A stretch of 64,000 nt of DNA from Algoriphagus aestuarii (GTDB taxonomy: Bacteria > Bacteroidota > Bacteroidia > Cytophagales > Cyclobacteriaceae), in the NCBI GenBank assembly GCA_017051695.1, contig JAFIDK010000001.1, positions 496,001 through 560,000 of the forward strand, read 5' to 3'. Shown piece after piece: positions 17,778-27,940 of the stretch (position 1 is its first letter; every line of letters starts with the position of its first letter). The position numbers and the translations under genes are program-made. The notes beneath the pieces were generated by a model. It saw only the letters and a list, made by a program, of their open reading frames with translations. It made no database searches and had not been told where the DNA came from.

Positions 17778-19064
17778 TTAAGCGAATTTTTTCAAGCTTT
17801 GTTCCAAAATCAGACCAAACTTAAAAACATCCAAGAAACTATTATACAGCGGAGTAGGTGCCAAACGAATCACGTTTGGGTTCCTCCAGTCACCTACCAC
17901 TCCTTGACTATACCACTCATCAAAGACAGACTTGCCTCCACGATGAATGTGCAAAGATAATTGACAACCTCTCTCCGTAGGGTCTTTTGGAGTAATAATT
18001 TCCAAAATGCCTGACTTTCCGCTGATTTGCTCTATTAAATAAGCTAAATATCCAGTCAGTCTTTCACTTTTTGCCCTGAGATTTTCCATTCCTGCTTTTT
18101 GGAAAATATCCAAGGAAGCCTGATGCGCCGCCAAAGCCAAAACATTGGTATTGGAAACTTGCCATCCATCTGCTCCATGCATCGGTACAAAGCCTTTTTC
18201 CATTAAAAAACGCTGGCTTTCGTCATGTCCCCACCATCCTCCAAACCTTGGTAAATCCGGTCTATCTGCAAATCGCTCATGAACAAAAATCCCGGAAATA
18301 TTACCTGGGCCAGAATTTAAATACTTATAACTACACCAGGTTGCAAAATCCACATCCCAGTCATGTAGCTTCAAAACAGCATTTCCAACAGCATGCGCCA
18401 AGTCAAACCCAGCATAAGCTCCAACCTTATGCGCTGCTTCAGTGATAGCTTTGATATCAAATAACTGACCACTGTAATATTGGATTCCAGCCATATTGAC
18501 CATCGCCAGAGAGTCCCCATGGGCTTGGATTTCGGCAAGTATATCTTCGGTTCTTAAGAAATATTCCCCATCCCTAGGTTTTAATTCTACGATAGACTCA
18601 CTGGGATCTAGCCCATGAAAACGAACCTGGGTCTCAAGCATATACATGTCAGACGGAAATGCCCCAGCTTCCACAATTATTTTGTAACGCTCTGGAGTTG
18701 GTTGATAAAATGAGACCATCAAAAAATGAAGGTTGGAAGACAAATTATTCATCGCCACCACCTCATGAGTATGTCCTCCTACGATTTCCGCCAAAGCCGG
18801 TTTGGACTTTTGACGAACGTGATACCAAGCATCCTCTCCATGAAAATGCCCATCCACAGCCAGATTCGCCCAATTATCAAGCTCTTTTCCTAAGTATGAA
18901 CGAACAGATTTTGGCTGAAGGCCAAGGGAATTGCCACAAAAATAAATGGCTTCCTTCCCATTGACTTGGGGAAAGAAAAACTCATCACGAAAATCTCTTA
19001 ATGGATCTTCGGCATCCATTTTCCTCGCAAAATCTTCTGTAAACTGATAATCTATCTGGGTCAT
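17778..19064 (-). CDS. kynU: Kynureninase
   Basis: 428 residues, fold-type I PLP enzyme. The N-terminal FCGNSLGLQPKSV and the central DFATWCSYKYLNSGPG (with the Schiff-base Lys) are diagnostic, with HERF and RFGGWWGHD downstream. It cleaves 3-hydroxykynurenine (or kynurenine) to 3-hydroxyanthranilate and alanine. It sits between haaO (70 nt upstream) and kmo (24 nt downstream), so all three successive steps lie in one unit. Confidence 0.97.
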   Translation of the reverse strand: MTQIDYQFTEDFARKMDAEDPLRDFRDEFFFPQVNGKEAIYFCGNSLGLQPKSVRSYLGKELDNWANLAVDGHFHGEDAWYHVRQKSKPALAEIVGGHTHEVVAMNNLSSNLHFLMVSFYQPTPERYKIIVEAGAFPSDMYMLETQVRFHGLDPSESIVELKPRDGEYFLRTEDILAEIQAHGDSLAMVNMAGIQYYSGQLFDIKAITEAAHKVGAYAGFDLAHAVGNAVLKLHDWDVDFATWCSYKYLNSGPGNISGIFVHERFADRPDLPRFGGWWGHDESQRFLMEKGFVPMHGADGWQVSNTNVLALAAHQASLDIFQKAGMENLRAKSERLTGYLAYLIEQISGKSGILEIITPKDPTERGCQLSLHIHRGGKSVFDEWYSQGVVGDWRNPNVIRLAPTPLYNSFLDVFKFGLILEQSLKKFA

Positions 19065-19134
19065 AAATCTTTTACTTTTCAGAATTTAAATAATTCTGAT
19101 TAATTGAATGTTTGGTGCTTTTGAGGAATTACTA

Positions 19135-19647
19135 TTACTTCACCATGACTGTTCCGCAGTTATTGCAAGTTGTATTTTCCGGATTAGACCAAAAGCGATC
19201 CATAATAGGAGGTAATTGATTGACGATGTCTGTTACATCCGCATATTCTTCATAGAGCTTTTCCCCGCAGTTTTCGCAATGCCAGATAAACCCGTCTTTC
19301 TCCCCTGCTTTTCTGTATCGCTCGATAACCAACCCAATTGTATTGGCAGGTCTTCTTGGTGAATGAGGCACTTTGGGTGGCAATAGGAAAATTTCACCTT
19401 CTTTGATCGGCACATCTTCTGGCTTCCCATCCTCTATGATTTTCAAAATTATATCCCCTTCTATTTGGTAGAAAAATTCCTCCCCTTCATTGTAATGGTA
19501 ATCTTTTCTCGAATTGGGGCCACCCACTACCATGATGATAAAATCCTCATTTTCAAGATAAACCTGCTTATTTCCTACAGGAGGTTTCAGTAAATGTCTG
19601 TTTTCGTCTATCCACTTTTTGAAGTTGAAGGGTTTTGCGACTGCCAT
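19135..19647 (-). CDS. haaO: 3-hydroxyanthranilate 3,4-dioxygenase
   Basis: 170 residues, cupin fold. Iron ligands are in YHYNEGEEFFYQIEGD (His, Glu) and PPKVPHSPRRP (His). The C-terminus keeps the rubredoxin-like second metal site of bacterial enzymes: CENCG and CNNCG separated by about 36 residues. It opens 3-hydroxyanthranilate to the semialdehyde that cyclises to quinolinate. First gene of the operon; kynA, kynB and nadC are not nearby, so feeding of the pathway must come from elsewhere. Confidence 0.96.
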   Translation of the reverse strand: MAVAKPFNFKKWIDENRHLLKPPVGNKQVYLENEDFIIMVVGGPNSRKDYHYNEGEEFFYQIEGDIILKIIEDGKPEDVPIKEGEIFLLPPKVPHSPRRPANTIGLVIERYRKAGEKDGFIWHCENCGEKLYEEYADVTDIVNQLPPIMDRFWSNPENTTCNNCGTVMVK

Positions 19648-19766
19648 AAGCTTTGTATTTCGGTTAAAAATGAAATTTGCCTTTCAAATTAAGTAACTCA
19701 AATCCGGCTTAAAAGTATTAAAAAACATACGCATTTTTGGCTTACTTTGTCTCAAAGCCCAAAATC

Positions 19767-20756
19767 ATGCGTCTACCCATTGTCGATCTTCACTGCGACA
19801 TGCTTTCTTACCTGGCAAAAGTTCCCGCAGCTGATCCCTATTCAAAAGATGATATTGCCTGTGCCATTCCCTGGTTAAAATCCGGTGGGGTGCGAATGCA
19901 AGTGATGGCCATTTACACAGATGTCAATCCCGATTCGATGAAATTGGCCAGTAAACAGGCAGATATTTTCCAGAATTTATTGGCTCAAAATCCAATGGAT
20001 TTAGATTTTGCGGGTCCTGAATTTTTGGCAAATTGGAAGAGTCATAAGAATATTGGCATCATAGCTTCGGTAGAAAATGCGGCAGGTTTAGGTAATGAAA
20101 CTGCGACGCTGGATGAAATCAAAGCCCAATTTGACCACATCCTGGAAAAGTGTAAAAAACTGGCCTATATCAGTTTGACCCATCATACCGAAAACCGTTT
20201 TGGAGGAGGCAATTATACGGATGGAATCGGCCTTAAGGATGATGGAAAGCATTTGTTGGATTACATGGCCGGAAAGAAAATCCCAATTGACCTGTCCCAT
20301 ACCTCTGATTTATTGGCAGAAGGAATCTTGAACCATATTGACACCGAGAAACTGGACGTGCCTGTGATTGCCAGCCACTCCAATTTCAGAGAGATCTGGC
20401 ATCATCGAAGAAACCTAACGGATGAGTTTGCAAAAGAAGTTATCTACAGGGAAGGGATTATCGGCGTCAATTTTCTACGAGCATTTCTGGACAATGACGT
20501 GCCCGAAAGACTATTTGAACACCTGCTTCATGGATTTCAGATCAAAGGTGAAAAAGCCATGTGTTTTGGAGCTGACTTCTTTTATACCAAGAATTTTGGT
20601 GACCCATCCAGAATACCATTTTACTTTCCACTTGCGGAAAACTCCAGTAAATATCCCGGATTGTTAGAGCATTTAGAAACTGAACTCAGTGACCAACACT
20701 TGACGAATCTGGCTTATGGAAATGCATTAAACTTCTATAGAAAACTCTGGAAATAA
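19767..20756 (+). CDS. Membrane dipeptidase, peptidase family M19
   Basis: 329 residues from the ATG at 19767; a TTG at 19737 is a poorer start. Zn ligands: LHCD near the N-terminus, Glu in SVENAAGL, then DLSHTSD and ASHSNFREIWHHRRNLTDE. Renal-dipeptidase-like enzymes hydrolyse dipeptides, some with D-residues. There is no signal peptide, so it is probably cytoplasmic. It is divergent from haaO across 119 nt and 4 nt upstream of the TPK-like gene. Confidence 0.9.
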   Translation: MRLPIVDLHCDMLSYLAKVPAADPYSKDDIACAIPWLKSGGVRMQVMAIYTDVNPDSMKLASKQADIFQNLLAQNPMDLDFAGPEFLANWKSHKNIGIIASVENAAGLGNETATLDEIKAQFDHILEKCKKLAYISLTHHTENRFGGGNYTDGIGLKDDGKHLLDYMAGKKIPIDLSHTSDLLAEGILNHIDTEKLDVPVIASHSNFREIWHHRRNLTDEFAKEVIYREGIIGVNFLRAFLDNDVPERLFEHLLHGFQIKGEKAMCFGADFFYTKNFGDPSRIPFYFPLAENSSKYPGLLEHLETELSDQHLTNLAYGNALNFYRKLWK

Positions 20757-20760
20757 GAAT

Positions 20761-21372
20761 ATGTCCTCACACCACTTTGTCAAGGAACAACAAGAACCAG
20801 CAGTGTTTATCCTAAATGCAGATGAGGTCCATTTTGACCAGATTTCTCCTTTATTGGAATGGGTTCCGACAGTTTTGGTAGCCGAACAAGCCCTGGACCA
20901 GGTGCTGAGCTGGGGAATAAAAATAGATGTGATTTTGGCCTCAGAATCATTTCAGGCAGAAAACATGAATCTTCTGCTGGAGCAATATCCCGTAAAATTT
21001 TTGAGAGCAGACCAGGAAAAATCCCTGGACGAAGGACTGAATTATTTAATGGCAAGCAGTCACTTTGCAGCGCATCTCGTGGGGTTTCCCCACCTTCGAG
21101 CCTTAGAACTTTTGGATAAAACCAAGCTGATGGACTTAACTATCCTCGATGGAGAGTGGAAATATTACCCGATCAAAGATGGACATTTCAAAAAATGGTT
21201 TCCAGAATCCACTATTCATATTCATGCAAAAGAAGGTCTGCCAGTGGAGATCGTCAATGAAAATGGACAGATGATTCTGCCCATTTCTTATGCTACTTTT
21301 ATGGAAGTCCCAGAGGGGCCCACCGAAATCAAAGCGCCTTCTTCCTTTTGGATCGGAGAAAAGATCAGATAA
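20761..21372 (+). CDS. Thiamine-pyrophosphokinase-like protein lacking catalytic motifs
   Basis: 203 residues, 4 nt after the dipeptidase gene. The order of elements resembles thiamine pyrophosphokinase: a start of the type VFILNADEVHFDQISPLLEW, then a segment where TPK has DGAANxLLxLGIxPDxIIGDLDS. Here it reads VAEQALDQVLSWGIKIDVILASESF, so the Asp/Asn metal and phosphate positions are replaced. The C-terminal beta region is present. If the homology is right this is a degenerate relative, perhaps a ligand-binding or scaffold protein. The assignment is from pattern only and is moderate at best. Confidence 0.5.
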   Translation: MSSHHFVKEQQEPAVFILNADEVHFDQISPLLEWVPTVLVAEQALDQVLSWGIKIDVILASESFQAENMNLLLEQYPVKFLRADQEKSLDEGLNYLMASSHFAAHLVGFPHLRALELLDKTKLMDLTILDGEWKYYPIKDGHFKKWFPESTIHIHAKEGLPVEIVNENGQMILPISYATFMEVPEGPTEIKAPSSFWIGEKIR

Positions 21373-21374
21373 GC

Positions 21375-22214
21375 TTACCCTACGAATGTCGCCGATATCA
21401 TTCGGTTTTTATCATTCAGATCTCTCACGAGATTGATATCAGAATACCCTAATCCTTCCAATAATTCGACCGTCTCTGGACCGAAATTATTGTGGATTTC
21501 ATAATACAATCTTCCTCCTGGCTTAAGCATCAATTTCGCTTTTTCTGCGATGACTCTATAAAAAATCAAAGGATCATGATCCGGAACAAACAAGGCTAAA
21601 CCTGGCTCAAAATCTCTCACATTGCTATGTAAATCTACCCACTCAGCCTCAGGTACATAGGGAGGATTGCTGACTAAAATATCAAGATCTTTCAGATTAG
21701 GGGTTTCTTTTAAGATATCCAGATGCAAAAACGTCACATTGGCTTCCAACTGTTCCGCATTTTGCATCGCTACGTCTATTGCATCCTCAGAAACGTCAGC
21801 AGTGTAAACCTCAGAGTCTTTCATTTCCAAGGCCAAACTGATAGGGATACAACCAGAACCTGTTCCGATATCCAGGATTTTCAACCCATTCAGAGGGTTT
21901 TCTTTGATGATCATATGCACCAGTTCCTCGGTCTCATTTCTAGGAATCAAGACAGATTCATCCACAAAAAAGTCACGGCCATAAAAAGGCGCCTTTCCAA
22001 TGATGTACTGCACAGGCTCGCCGGTCTTCAACCGCTCAAAATCCTCAAACAATGCCTCCGAAATACTATCCTCTTCTATTTCGTTCAACATATCCACTTT
22101 ACGGACACCCAAATGGTATTCCAATAGCCAGTTGATCAGATTATTAGCCTCCTTAGGAGAATATTGAGTCAGCTCCGCTGCCCATTGTTTTACGAGTTCG
22201 TTAAAATTGCTCAT
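21375..22214 (-). CDS. prmC: Release factor glutamine methyltransferase
   Basis: 279 residues. An N-terminal helical substrate domain (about 1-75) includes YIIGKAPFYGRDFFVDESVLIPRNETEEL. The SAM domain has motif I DIGTGSGCIPISLA and catalytic NPPYVPE in LVSNPPYVPEAEW. It methylates the GGQ glutamine of release factors 1 and 2. It converges tightly on the TPK-like gene (2 nt between stop codons) and has 57 nt to the divergent barrel gene. Confidence 0.96.
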   Translation of the reverse strand: MSNFNELVKQWAAELTQYSPKEANNLINWLLEYHLGVRKVDMLNEIEEDSISEALFEDFERLKTGEPVQYIIGKAPFYGRDFFVDESVLIPRNETEELVHMIIKENPLNGLKILDIGTGSGCIPISLALEMKDSEVYTADVSEDAIDVAMQNAEQLEANVTFLHLDILKETPNLKDLDILVSNPPYVPEAEWVDLHSNVRDFEPGLALFVPDHDPLIFYRVIAEKAKLMLKPGGRLYYEIHNNFGPETVELLEGLGYSDINLVRDLNDKNRMISATFVG

Positions 22215-22271
22215 TGATGTTGCAAATAGCCCTAATTTGCCGTAAAGGTAGCAATCCCAAAACTATCTCGT

Positions 22272-23114
22272 ATGAAAAAAATTCAACTCCTTTTTTTCGC
22301 ATTGATTTTCGCCTTTTGCGCTAATGCCCAAACCAATGAATCCAAGTTCTATTTAGGCTTTGATGCCAGCTATTGGCAGCGTTCAACCTACCCTACTGAC
22401 CCATTGGCTGTGCAGCGGAATATGCTCGGAAGTATACGGCCCATGTTTGGATTTAACCTTCAGAAAAACTGGTCATTGGGAGTCATCACCAATTTCAGCT
22501 CCTACCAAGACCGGGTATCACCTGTGGAATTGAATTATCCGATTTATGGGGAATTGGATGAAAATAACAATTACCCCATCATCGACTACAGAAGTACAAG
22601 TCAAGAAGCTTCCCTTAAAAACGACTTGAGAGGATATGGGCTTTTTCTCAAAAAATCTATCAGTCTGGGGAAAAAGACTTCCATCAACTTTAGCCTCTAT
22701 GGTATGAAGGAATCAGGGGAAGAAGGAAATTTGTTGATTTCGCCGGATTTTGGTTCATACTACCCATGTATCAATTGTTTTTATCCTGCACAAAGCAGCT
22801 TTTACTGTGCCACTTGTCTGTCCATAGCTTATTCTAGGATAGAAATCCCCTATACAGAGACCAACTGGAGAGCAGGTTTGGATATTGCATTTGCTTATCA
22901 GCTGAAACCTTGGGTAGGACTAGAGTTTAGAGCCAATATGTTGGAATTCAGAAAACAGATTCTAAAAGACAAGAGAGTAGAATATGAAACTATTGACTTC
23001 GTATACGATCCATTCTTCGGAGCTACCTCTCAGTATTTTGGAAATCATTACGATTTGGGCTCTGCCGTAGCAAGAGATGGAGTCCGTTTTGGACTGATCT
23101 TTAGTCCATTTTAA
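22272..23114 (+). CDS. Outer-membrane beta-barrel protein
   Basis: 280 residues. The signal peptide MKKIQLLFFALIFAFCANA is followed by QTNESKFYLGFDASYW and a barrel-like run of amphipathic strands, with GVRFGLIFSPF as the C-terminal aromatic end. A Cys-containing loop (CINC...CATC) near residues 170-190 is unusual for a barrel and might form disulfides. Function unknown. It stands alone between prmC and the methyltransferase gene. Confidence 0.72.
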   Translation: MKKIQLLFFALIFAFCANAQTNESKFYLGFDASYWQRSTYPTDPLAVQRNMLGSIRPMFGFNLQKNWSLGVITNFSSYQDRVSPVELNYPIYGELDENNNYPIIDYRSTSQEASLKNDLRGYGLFLKKSISLGKKTSINFSLYGMKESGEEGNLLISPDFGSYYPCINCFYPAQSSFYCATCLSIAYSRIEIPYTETNWRAGLDIAFAYQLKPWVGLEFRANMLEFRKQILKDKRVEYETIDFVYDPFFGATSQYFGNHYDLGSAVARDGVRFGLIFSPF

Positions 23115-23145
23115 AAACACATTCCCATGGAATAGAAAGAAAAAC

Positions 23146-23153
23146 TACCTTTG
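23146..23153 (+). promoter_or_regulatory. Promoter -7 element (TACCTTTG) of the methyltransferase gene
   Basis: Exact TAnnTTTG match. It ends on the G of the GTG at 23153, so that GTG would lie upstream of the transcript; the ATG at 23171, 18 nt later, must be the start. Confidence 0.6.
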
Positions 23154-23170
23154 TGGAGAATTTCTATCCC

Positions 23171-24358
23171 ATGAAGCTACATAATAACACCATACGTGGA
23201 GTGCATACTGCACTTGCGGCCATTTTCGAAGAAGGTCAATACGCGGATAAAGTAATCGAACGTACACTCAAATCCAACCCAAAATGGGGAGCAAGAGACC
23301 GCTCTTTTATTGCCGAAACTACCTATGAAATGGTTCGTTGGTGGAGATTGATTAATTATTTGAGCCCTTCCAATAATCCTTACGATCTGTTTGGAACCTA
23401 TTGGTTGATGCAAGGTCATAGCTTACCGCCATGGGAGGAATTTGAAAAAATCCAACCGGAAAAACTGAAAGGCAAATACGATAAACTGGAAGATCCTGCC
23501 TTGATTGAATCCATCCCGGACTGGTTGGAAGAACTAGGCAATAAGGAACTGGGGGAAAAATGGGAGGCCGAAATCCATAGCTTAAATCAGGAAGCAGATG
23601 TGGTGTTACGGGTGAATACCTTGAAGACCACCCGGGAGCGCCTTCGGAATATGCTTGCCGAATCCAATATCTCCACCCATATCATCAAAGGATACAAGGA
23701 TGCATTGATCTTGGATGAGCGTCAGAATGTATTCAGACATCCAGCATTCAAAGAAGGTTTATTTGAGGTTCAGGATGGTTCTTCCCAACTCGTGGCAGAA
23801 TCACTGGCGGTCGAGCCGGGCATGCGTGTGATCGATGCCTGTGCCGGAGCAGGAGGAAAGTCCCTGCATTTGGCAGCTTTGATGGAGAATAAGGGGAAAA
23901 TTCTTTCCATGGATGTGGAAGAATGGAAACTACAGCAGACAAAACTTCGAGCCCGAAGGGATGGAGTTTCTATTATCGAAAGAAAAGTGATCGAAGGGTC
24001 AAAGACGATCAAGCGATTAAAAGAATCTGCGGACAGACTTCTATTGGATGTTCCTTGTTCAGGTTTGGGAGTATTAAAAAGAAACCCCGATACTAAGTGG
24101 AAATTAAGTCTGGACTCTATCGAGAAGGTCAGACAGACCCAACAGGAAATTCTTCAGAGCTATCCATCTATGCTGAAATCCGGAGGGCAAATGGTCTATG
24201 CTACCTGTAGTATTTTGCCATCGGAAAACCAGGATCAGGTACAAAAATTTCTGAATTCTGAGGCCGGGAAAAACTTCGAATTGATAGAAGATCAAAAGGT
24301 TCTTTCGCACGAAAGCGGCTTTGATGGATTTTATATCGCCCGCTTGCTTAAAAAATAG
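23171..24358 (+). CDS. NOL1/NOP2/Sun (RsmB/RsmF-type) RNA cytosine-C5 methyltransferase
   Basis: 395 residues from the ATG at 23171. An N-terminal NusB-like helical domain (about 1-110) precedes the catalytic domain: SAM motif I DACAGAGGKSLHLAAL, motif IV LDVPCSGLGVLKRNPDTKW with the catalytic Cys, and motif VI ATCSILPSENQ with the second Cys. Members make m5C in 16S or 23S rRNA; the RNA target is not certain here. The promoter immediately upstream settles the start. Confidence 0.92.
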   Translation: MKLHNNTIRGVHTALAAIFEEGQYADKVIERTLKSNPKWGARDRSFIAETTYEMVRWWRLINYLSPSNNPYDLFGTYWLMQGHSLPPWEEFEKIQPEKLKGKYDKLEDPALIESIPDWLEELGNKELGEKWEAEIHSLNQEADVVLRVNTLKTTRERLRNMLAESNISTHIIKGYKDALILDERQNVFRHPAFKEGLFEVQDGSSQLVAESLAVEPGMRVIDACAGAGGKSLHLAALMENKGKILSMDVEEWKLQQTKLRARRDGVSIIERKVIEGSKTIKRLKESADRLLLDVPCSGLGVLKRNPDTKWKLSLDSIEKVRQTQQEILQSYPSMLKSGGQMVYATCSILPSENQDQVQKFLNSEAGKNFELIEDQKVLSHESGFDGFYIARLLKK

Positions 24359-24424
24359 TTTTCAGATACATTCCTCTGAAAATCAAAAAGTTATTTCTAA
24401 CTTCATTGCTAAATTTTTAAGCAA

Positions 24425-24877
24425 ATGAAGTTAGAACTGATTTTTACGGCTGCCAATTCACTCGCATTTTTATGTTGGATTTTTCTCTTTGTATTATACC
24501 AAAAACGCTGGGTTTACAAATTCCTGTTTAGTTTCATCTGTGTCATCATGGGAAGCGCTTACCTTTATTTTATTCTCAAAGGTTTGGGGGCTGATACAGG
24601 TGGTGGGTTTGATACCTTGGCAAATGTCAAATTGCTGTTTTTAAGTGACGAAGCATTACTTGCAGGTTGGATTCATTACTTGATTTTTGACCTATTTGTG
24701 GGCATGTGGATTTCTTTCAATGCAGACATGAGAGGTATCAACCGTTGGATTTTACTTCCTTGTTTGGTGCTTACTTTTATGGCTGGACCTACCGGGTTAC
24801 TTCTGTACATTATCATCCGCATCATCCATTCTCGAAAATGGATCCAAGAACCATTTTCCAACCCTGCTATTTCCTGA
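24425..24877 (+). CDS. ABA4-like integral membrane protein (DUF4281)
   Basis: 150 residues, about four membrane segments. The ABA4-type core is visible: GWIHYLIFDLFVGMW, then a charged MRGINRW turn, LLPCLVLTFMAGPTGLLLY. Plant ABA4 is needed for neoxanthin formation; the bacterial role is unknown. A carotenoid desaturase lies 15 kb away, too far to be linked by operon. Stands alone, 67 nt after the methyltransferase gene. Confidence 0.8.
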   Translation: MKLELIFTAANSLAFLCWIFLFVLYQKRWVYKFLFSFICVIMGSAYLYFILKGLGADTGGGFDTLANVKLLFLSDEALLAGWIHYLIFDLFVGMWISFNADMRGINRWILLPCLVLTFMAGPTGLLLYIIIRIIHSRKWIQEPFSNPAIS

Positions 24878-24947
24878 AATCAAGAAGTATCTTTCATTTT
24901 TGAGTAAAAATTGGAGAAGATTCGATATTTATTTTACCACAGATTAG

Positions 24948-24976
24948 TTTGATAAAGAATTTTGTTTGTAATTTTG
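24948..24976 (+). promoter_or_regulatory. guaB promoter (TTTG-N17-TAATTTTG)
   Basis: The -33 box TTTG (24948-24951), a 17-nt spacer and the -7 box TAATTTTG (24969-24976) match the Bacteroidota consensus completely. Transcription would begin near 24982, about 30 nt before the guaB ATG. Confidence 0.82.
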
Positions 24977-24988
24977 ACGGGCAAATAG

Positions 24989-26491
<1,503 letters not shown>

Positions 26492-26514
26492 GTTGAATCT
26501 TCTTATAAAAGTAA

Positions 26515-26536
26515 AATCCGGCCCACAAGCCGGATT
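26515..26536. terminator. guaB terminator
   Basis: AATCCGGC and GCCGGATT form an 8-bp stem with a 6-nt loop, followed by a T-run; it follows the guaB stop by 23 nt. Confidence 0.88.
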
Positions 26537-26617
26537 TTTTTATTGAATTTTCCTAAAGTTGTTTTTTGTCAATCCGAACGTCCCGCATAACTATCGAGGT
26601 CGAGGATTACATTCAGT

Positions 26618-27094
26618 TTATTTCAAAATCTCTTTTATCTCATAGTCCTGGATATGGACATTATACCAACCACCTTCTATGCTTGCCCCATATTTTTTAT
26701 AAAAATTAATTGCCGGTTCATTCCAGTCCAATACTTGCCACATCATGCCAGTGCAGCCATCATCCAATGACTTGGCCATGGTTCGCTCCAACAATAATTT
26801 TCCAGCGCCTTTTCCTCTCTCTGATTGGGTGACTACCAGGTCTTCGAGATAAAGTCGCTTCCCTTTCCAAGTGCTATAGCGGTAATAATAGACAGCAATC
26901 CCGATGATTTCCTTGGTTTCGTCCTTTTCGCAGACAAACATTCCATAGACAGGATTGGCACCAAAGCCATCTTCTTGCATCATTTCTAAGGTATTGGTCA
27001 CCTGCTCAGGCGCTTTTTCATACAATGCCAATTCTTCTATTAATTCTAAAACTCTTGGGAGGTCATCTATAGTCCCTTCTCTTAATGAATACAT
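26618..27094 (-). CDS. GNAT-family N-acetyltransferase (SSAT-like)
   Basis: 158 residues. The N-terminus (YSLREGTIDDLPRVLELIEELALYEKAPEQV) resembles spermidine/spermine or diamine acetyltransferases, and the acetyl-CoA loop is VVTQSERGKGAGKLLLERT. The fold ends with a NEPAINFYKKYGA motif typical of the family. Substrate unproven; polyamines or diamines are the best guess. It stands alone between guaB and coaX, divergent from coaX. Confidence 0.88.
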   Translation of the reverse strand: MYSLREGTIDDLPRVLELIEELALYEKAPEQVTNTLEMMQEDGFGANPVYGMFVCEKDETKEIIGIAVYYYRYSTWKGKRLYLEDLVVTQSERGKGAGKLLLERTMAKSLDDGCTGMMWQVLDWNEPAINFYKKYGASIEGGWYNVHIQDYEIKEILK

Positions 27095-27169
27095 TTCTAT
27101 TTTGATTAGGAGGTTATTATTTGGAATTTCCTTTTTTGAAAAGCTAAATTTAATGAAATCAAAGAAACA

Positions 27170-27940
27170 ATGTTTTTAGCAATAGATGCGGGGAATTCAA
27201 ATGTAGTTTTTGCCCTTTTTGATCAGAAAGAGAAAAAATGGACCAATCAATTCCGTGTAGAAACAAAAGGCCCAAAGCTCAATTCCCAGTTGAGTAAGAA
27301 AGTACCTCTTTATTTTTTGGAACATGGAATCTCACCTGCTGCAATCTCCGAAATTGGGTTTAGCTCAGTAGTTCCGGAAGTGAATGGGACTATTGTAGAA
27401 TTTTGTCAAAACTACTTCGGAACAAATCCTTATTTAATTCAGCCTGAGAGCTATCAAAAACTTCCCATCACTTCCCTGAGACCCAGTGAAATCGGCTCTG
27501 ACTTGATGTGTAATGTGATGGCAGCCTATTGCAAATACCAAAAACCAGTGATTATAGTGGATTTTGGGACAGCACTGACATTTACTGTGGTGGATCAAAA
27601 CGGTAAAATCAAAGGGGTGAATATTGTACCGGGCTTGAGAACAGCCATTAATTCTTTGTTTCAAAATACCGCTAAACTTCCAAATGTGGACTTAAAAATG
27701 CCGGAATCCGCATTGGGACAAAACACCATCCATGCGATACAAGCCGGAATTCTTTATGGGTACACCGGATTGGTCAAAGGCATGATCGAAACAATTGAAC
27801 AGGAAACCAAAGAAAGCTATAAAGTGGTCGCAACAGGAGGATTATCATCTGTGCTCACTCCTTTGGCAGAGGTTTTTGATGAAATCGACAGAAATTTGAC
27901 TTTGGAGGGTTTACGTTTGATCACCAAAACAAATACCTAG
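27170..27940 (+). CDS. coaX: Type III pantothenate kinase
   Basis: 256 residues. ASKHA-fold motifs: DAGNSNVVFALF at the N-terminus, IVDFGTALTFTVVDQNGKIKGVNIVPGL in the middle, and ATGGLSSVL near the end. It phosphorylates pantothenate, the first step of CoA synthesis, and is the feedback-insensitive type. Its stop codon shares the bases CTAG with the stop of the convergent M23 gene, so both coding regions overlap by four bases. Confidence 0.96.
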   Translation: MFLAIDAGNSNVVFALFDQKEKKWTNQFRVETKGPKLNSQLSKKVPLYFLEHGISPAAISEIGFSSVVPEVNGTIVEFCQNYFGTNPYLIQPESYQKLPITSLRPSEIGSDLMCNVMAAYCKYQKPVIIVDFGTALTFTVVDQNGKIKGVNIVPGLRTAINSLFQNTAKLPNVDLKMPESALGQNTIHAIQAGILYGYTGLVKGMIETIEQETKESYKVVATGGLSSVLTPLAEVFDEIDRNLTLEGLRLITKTNT

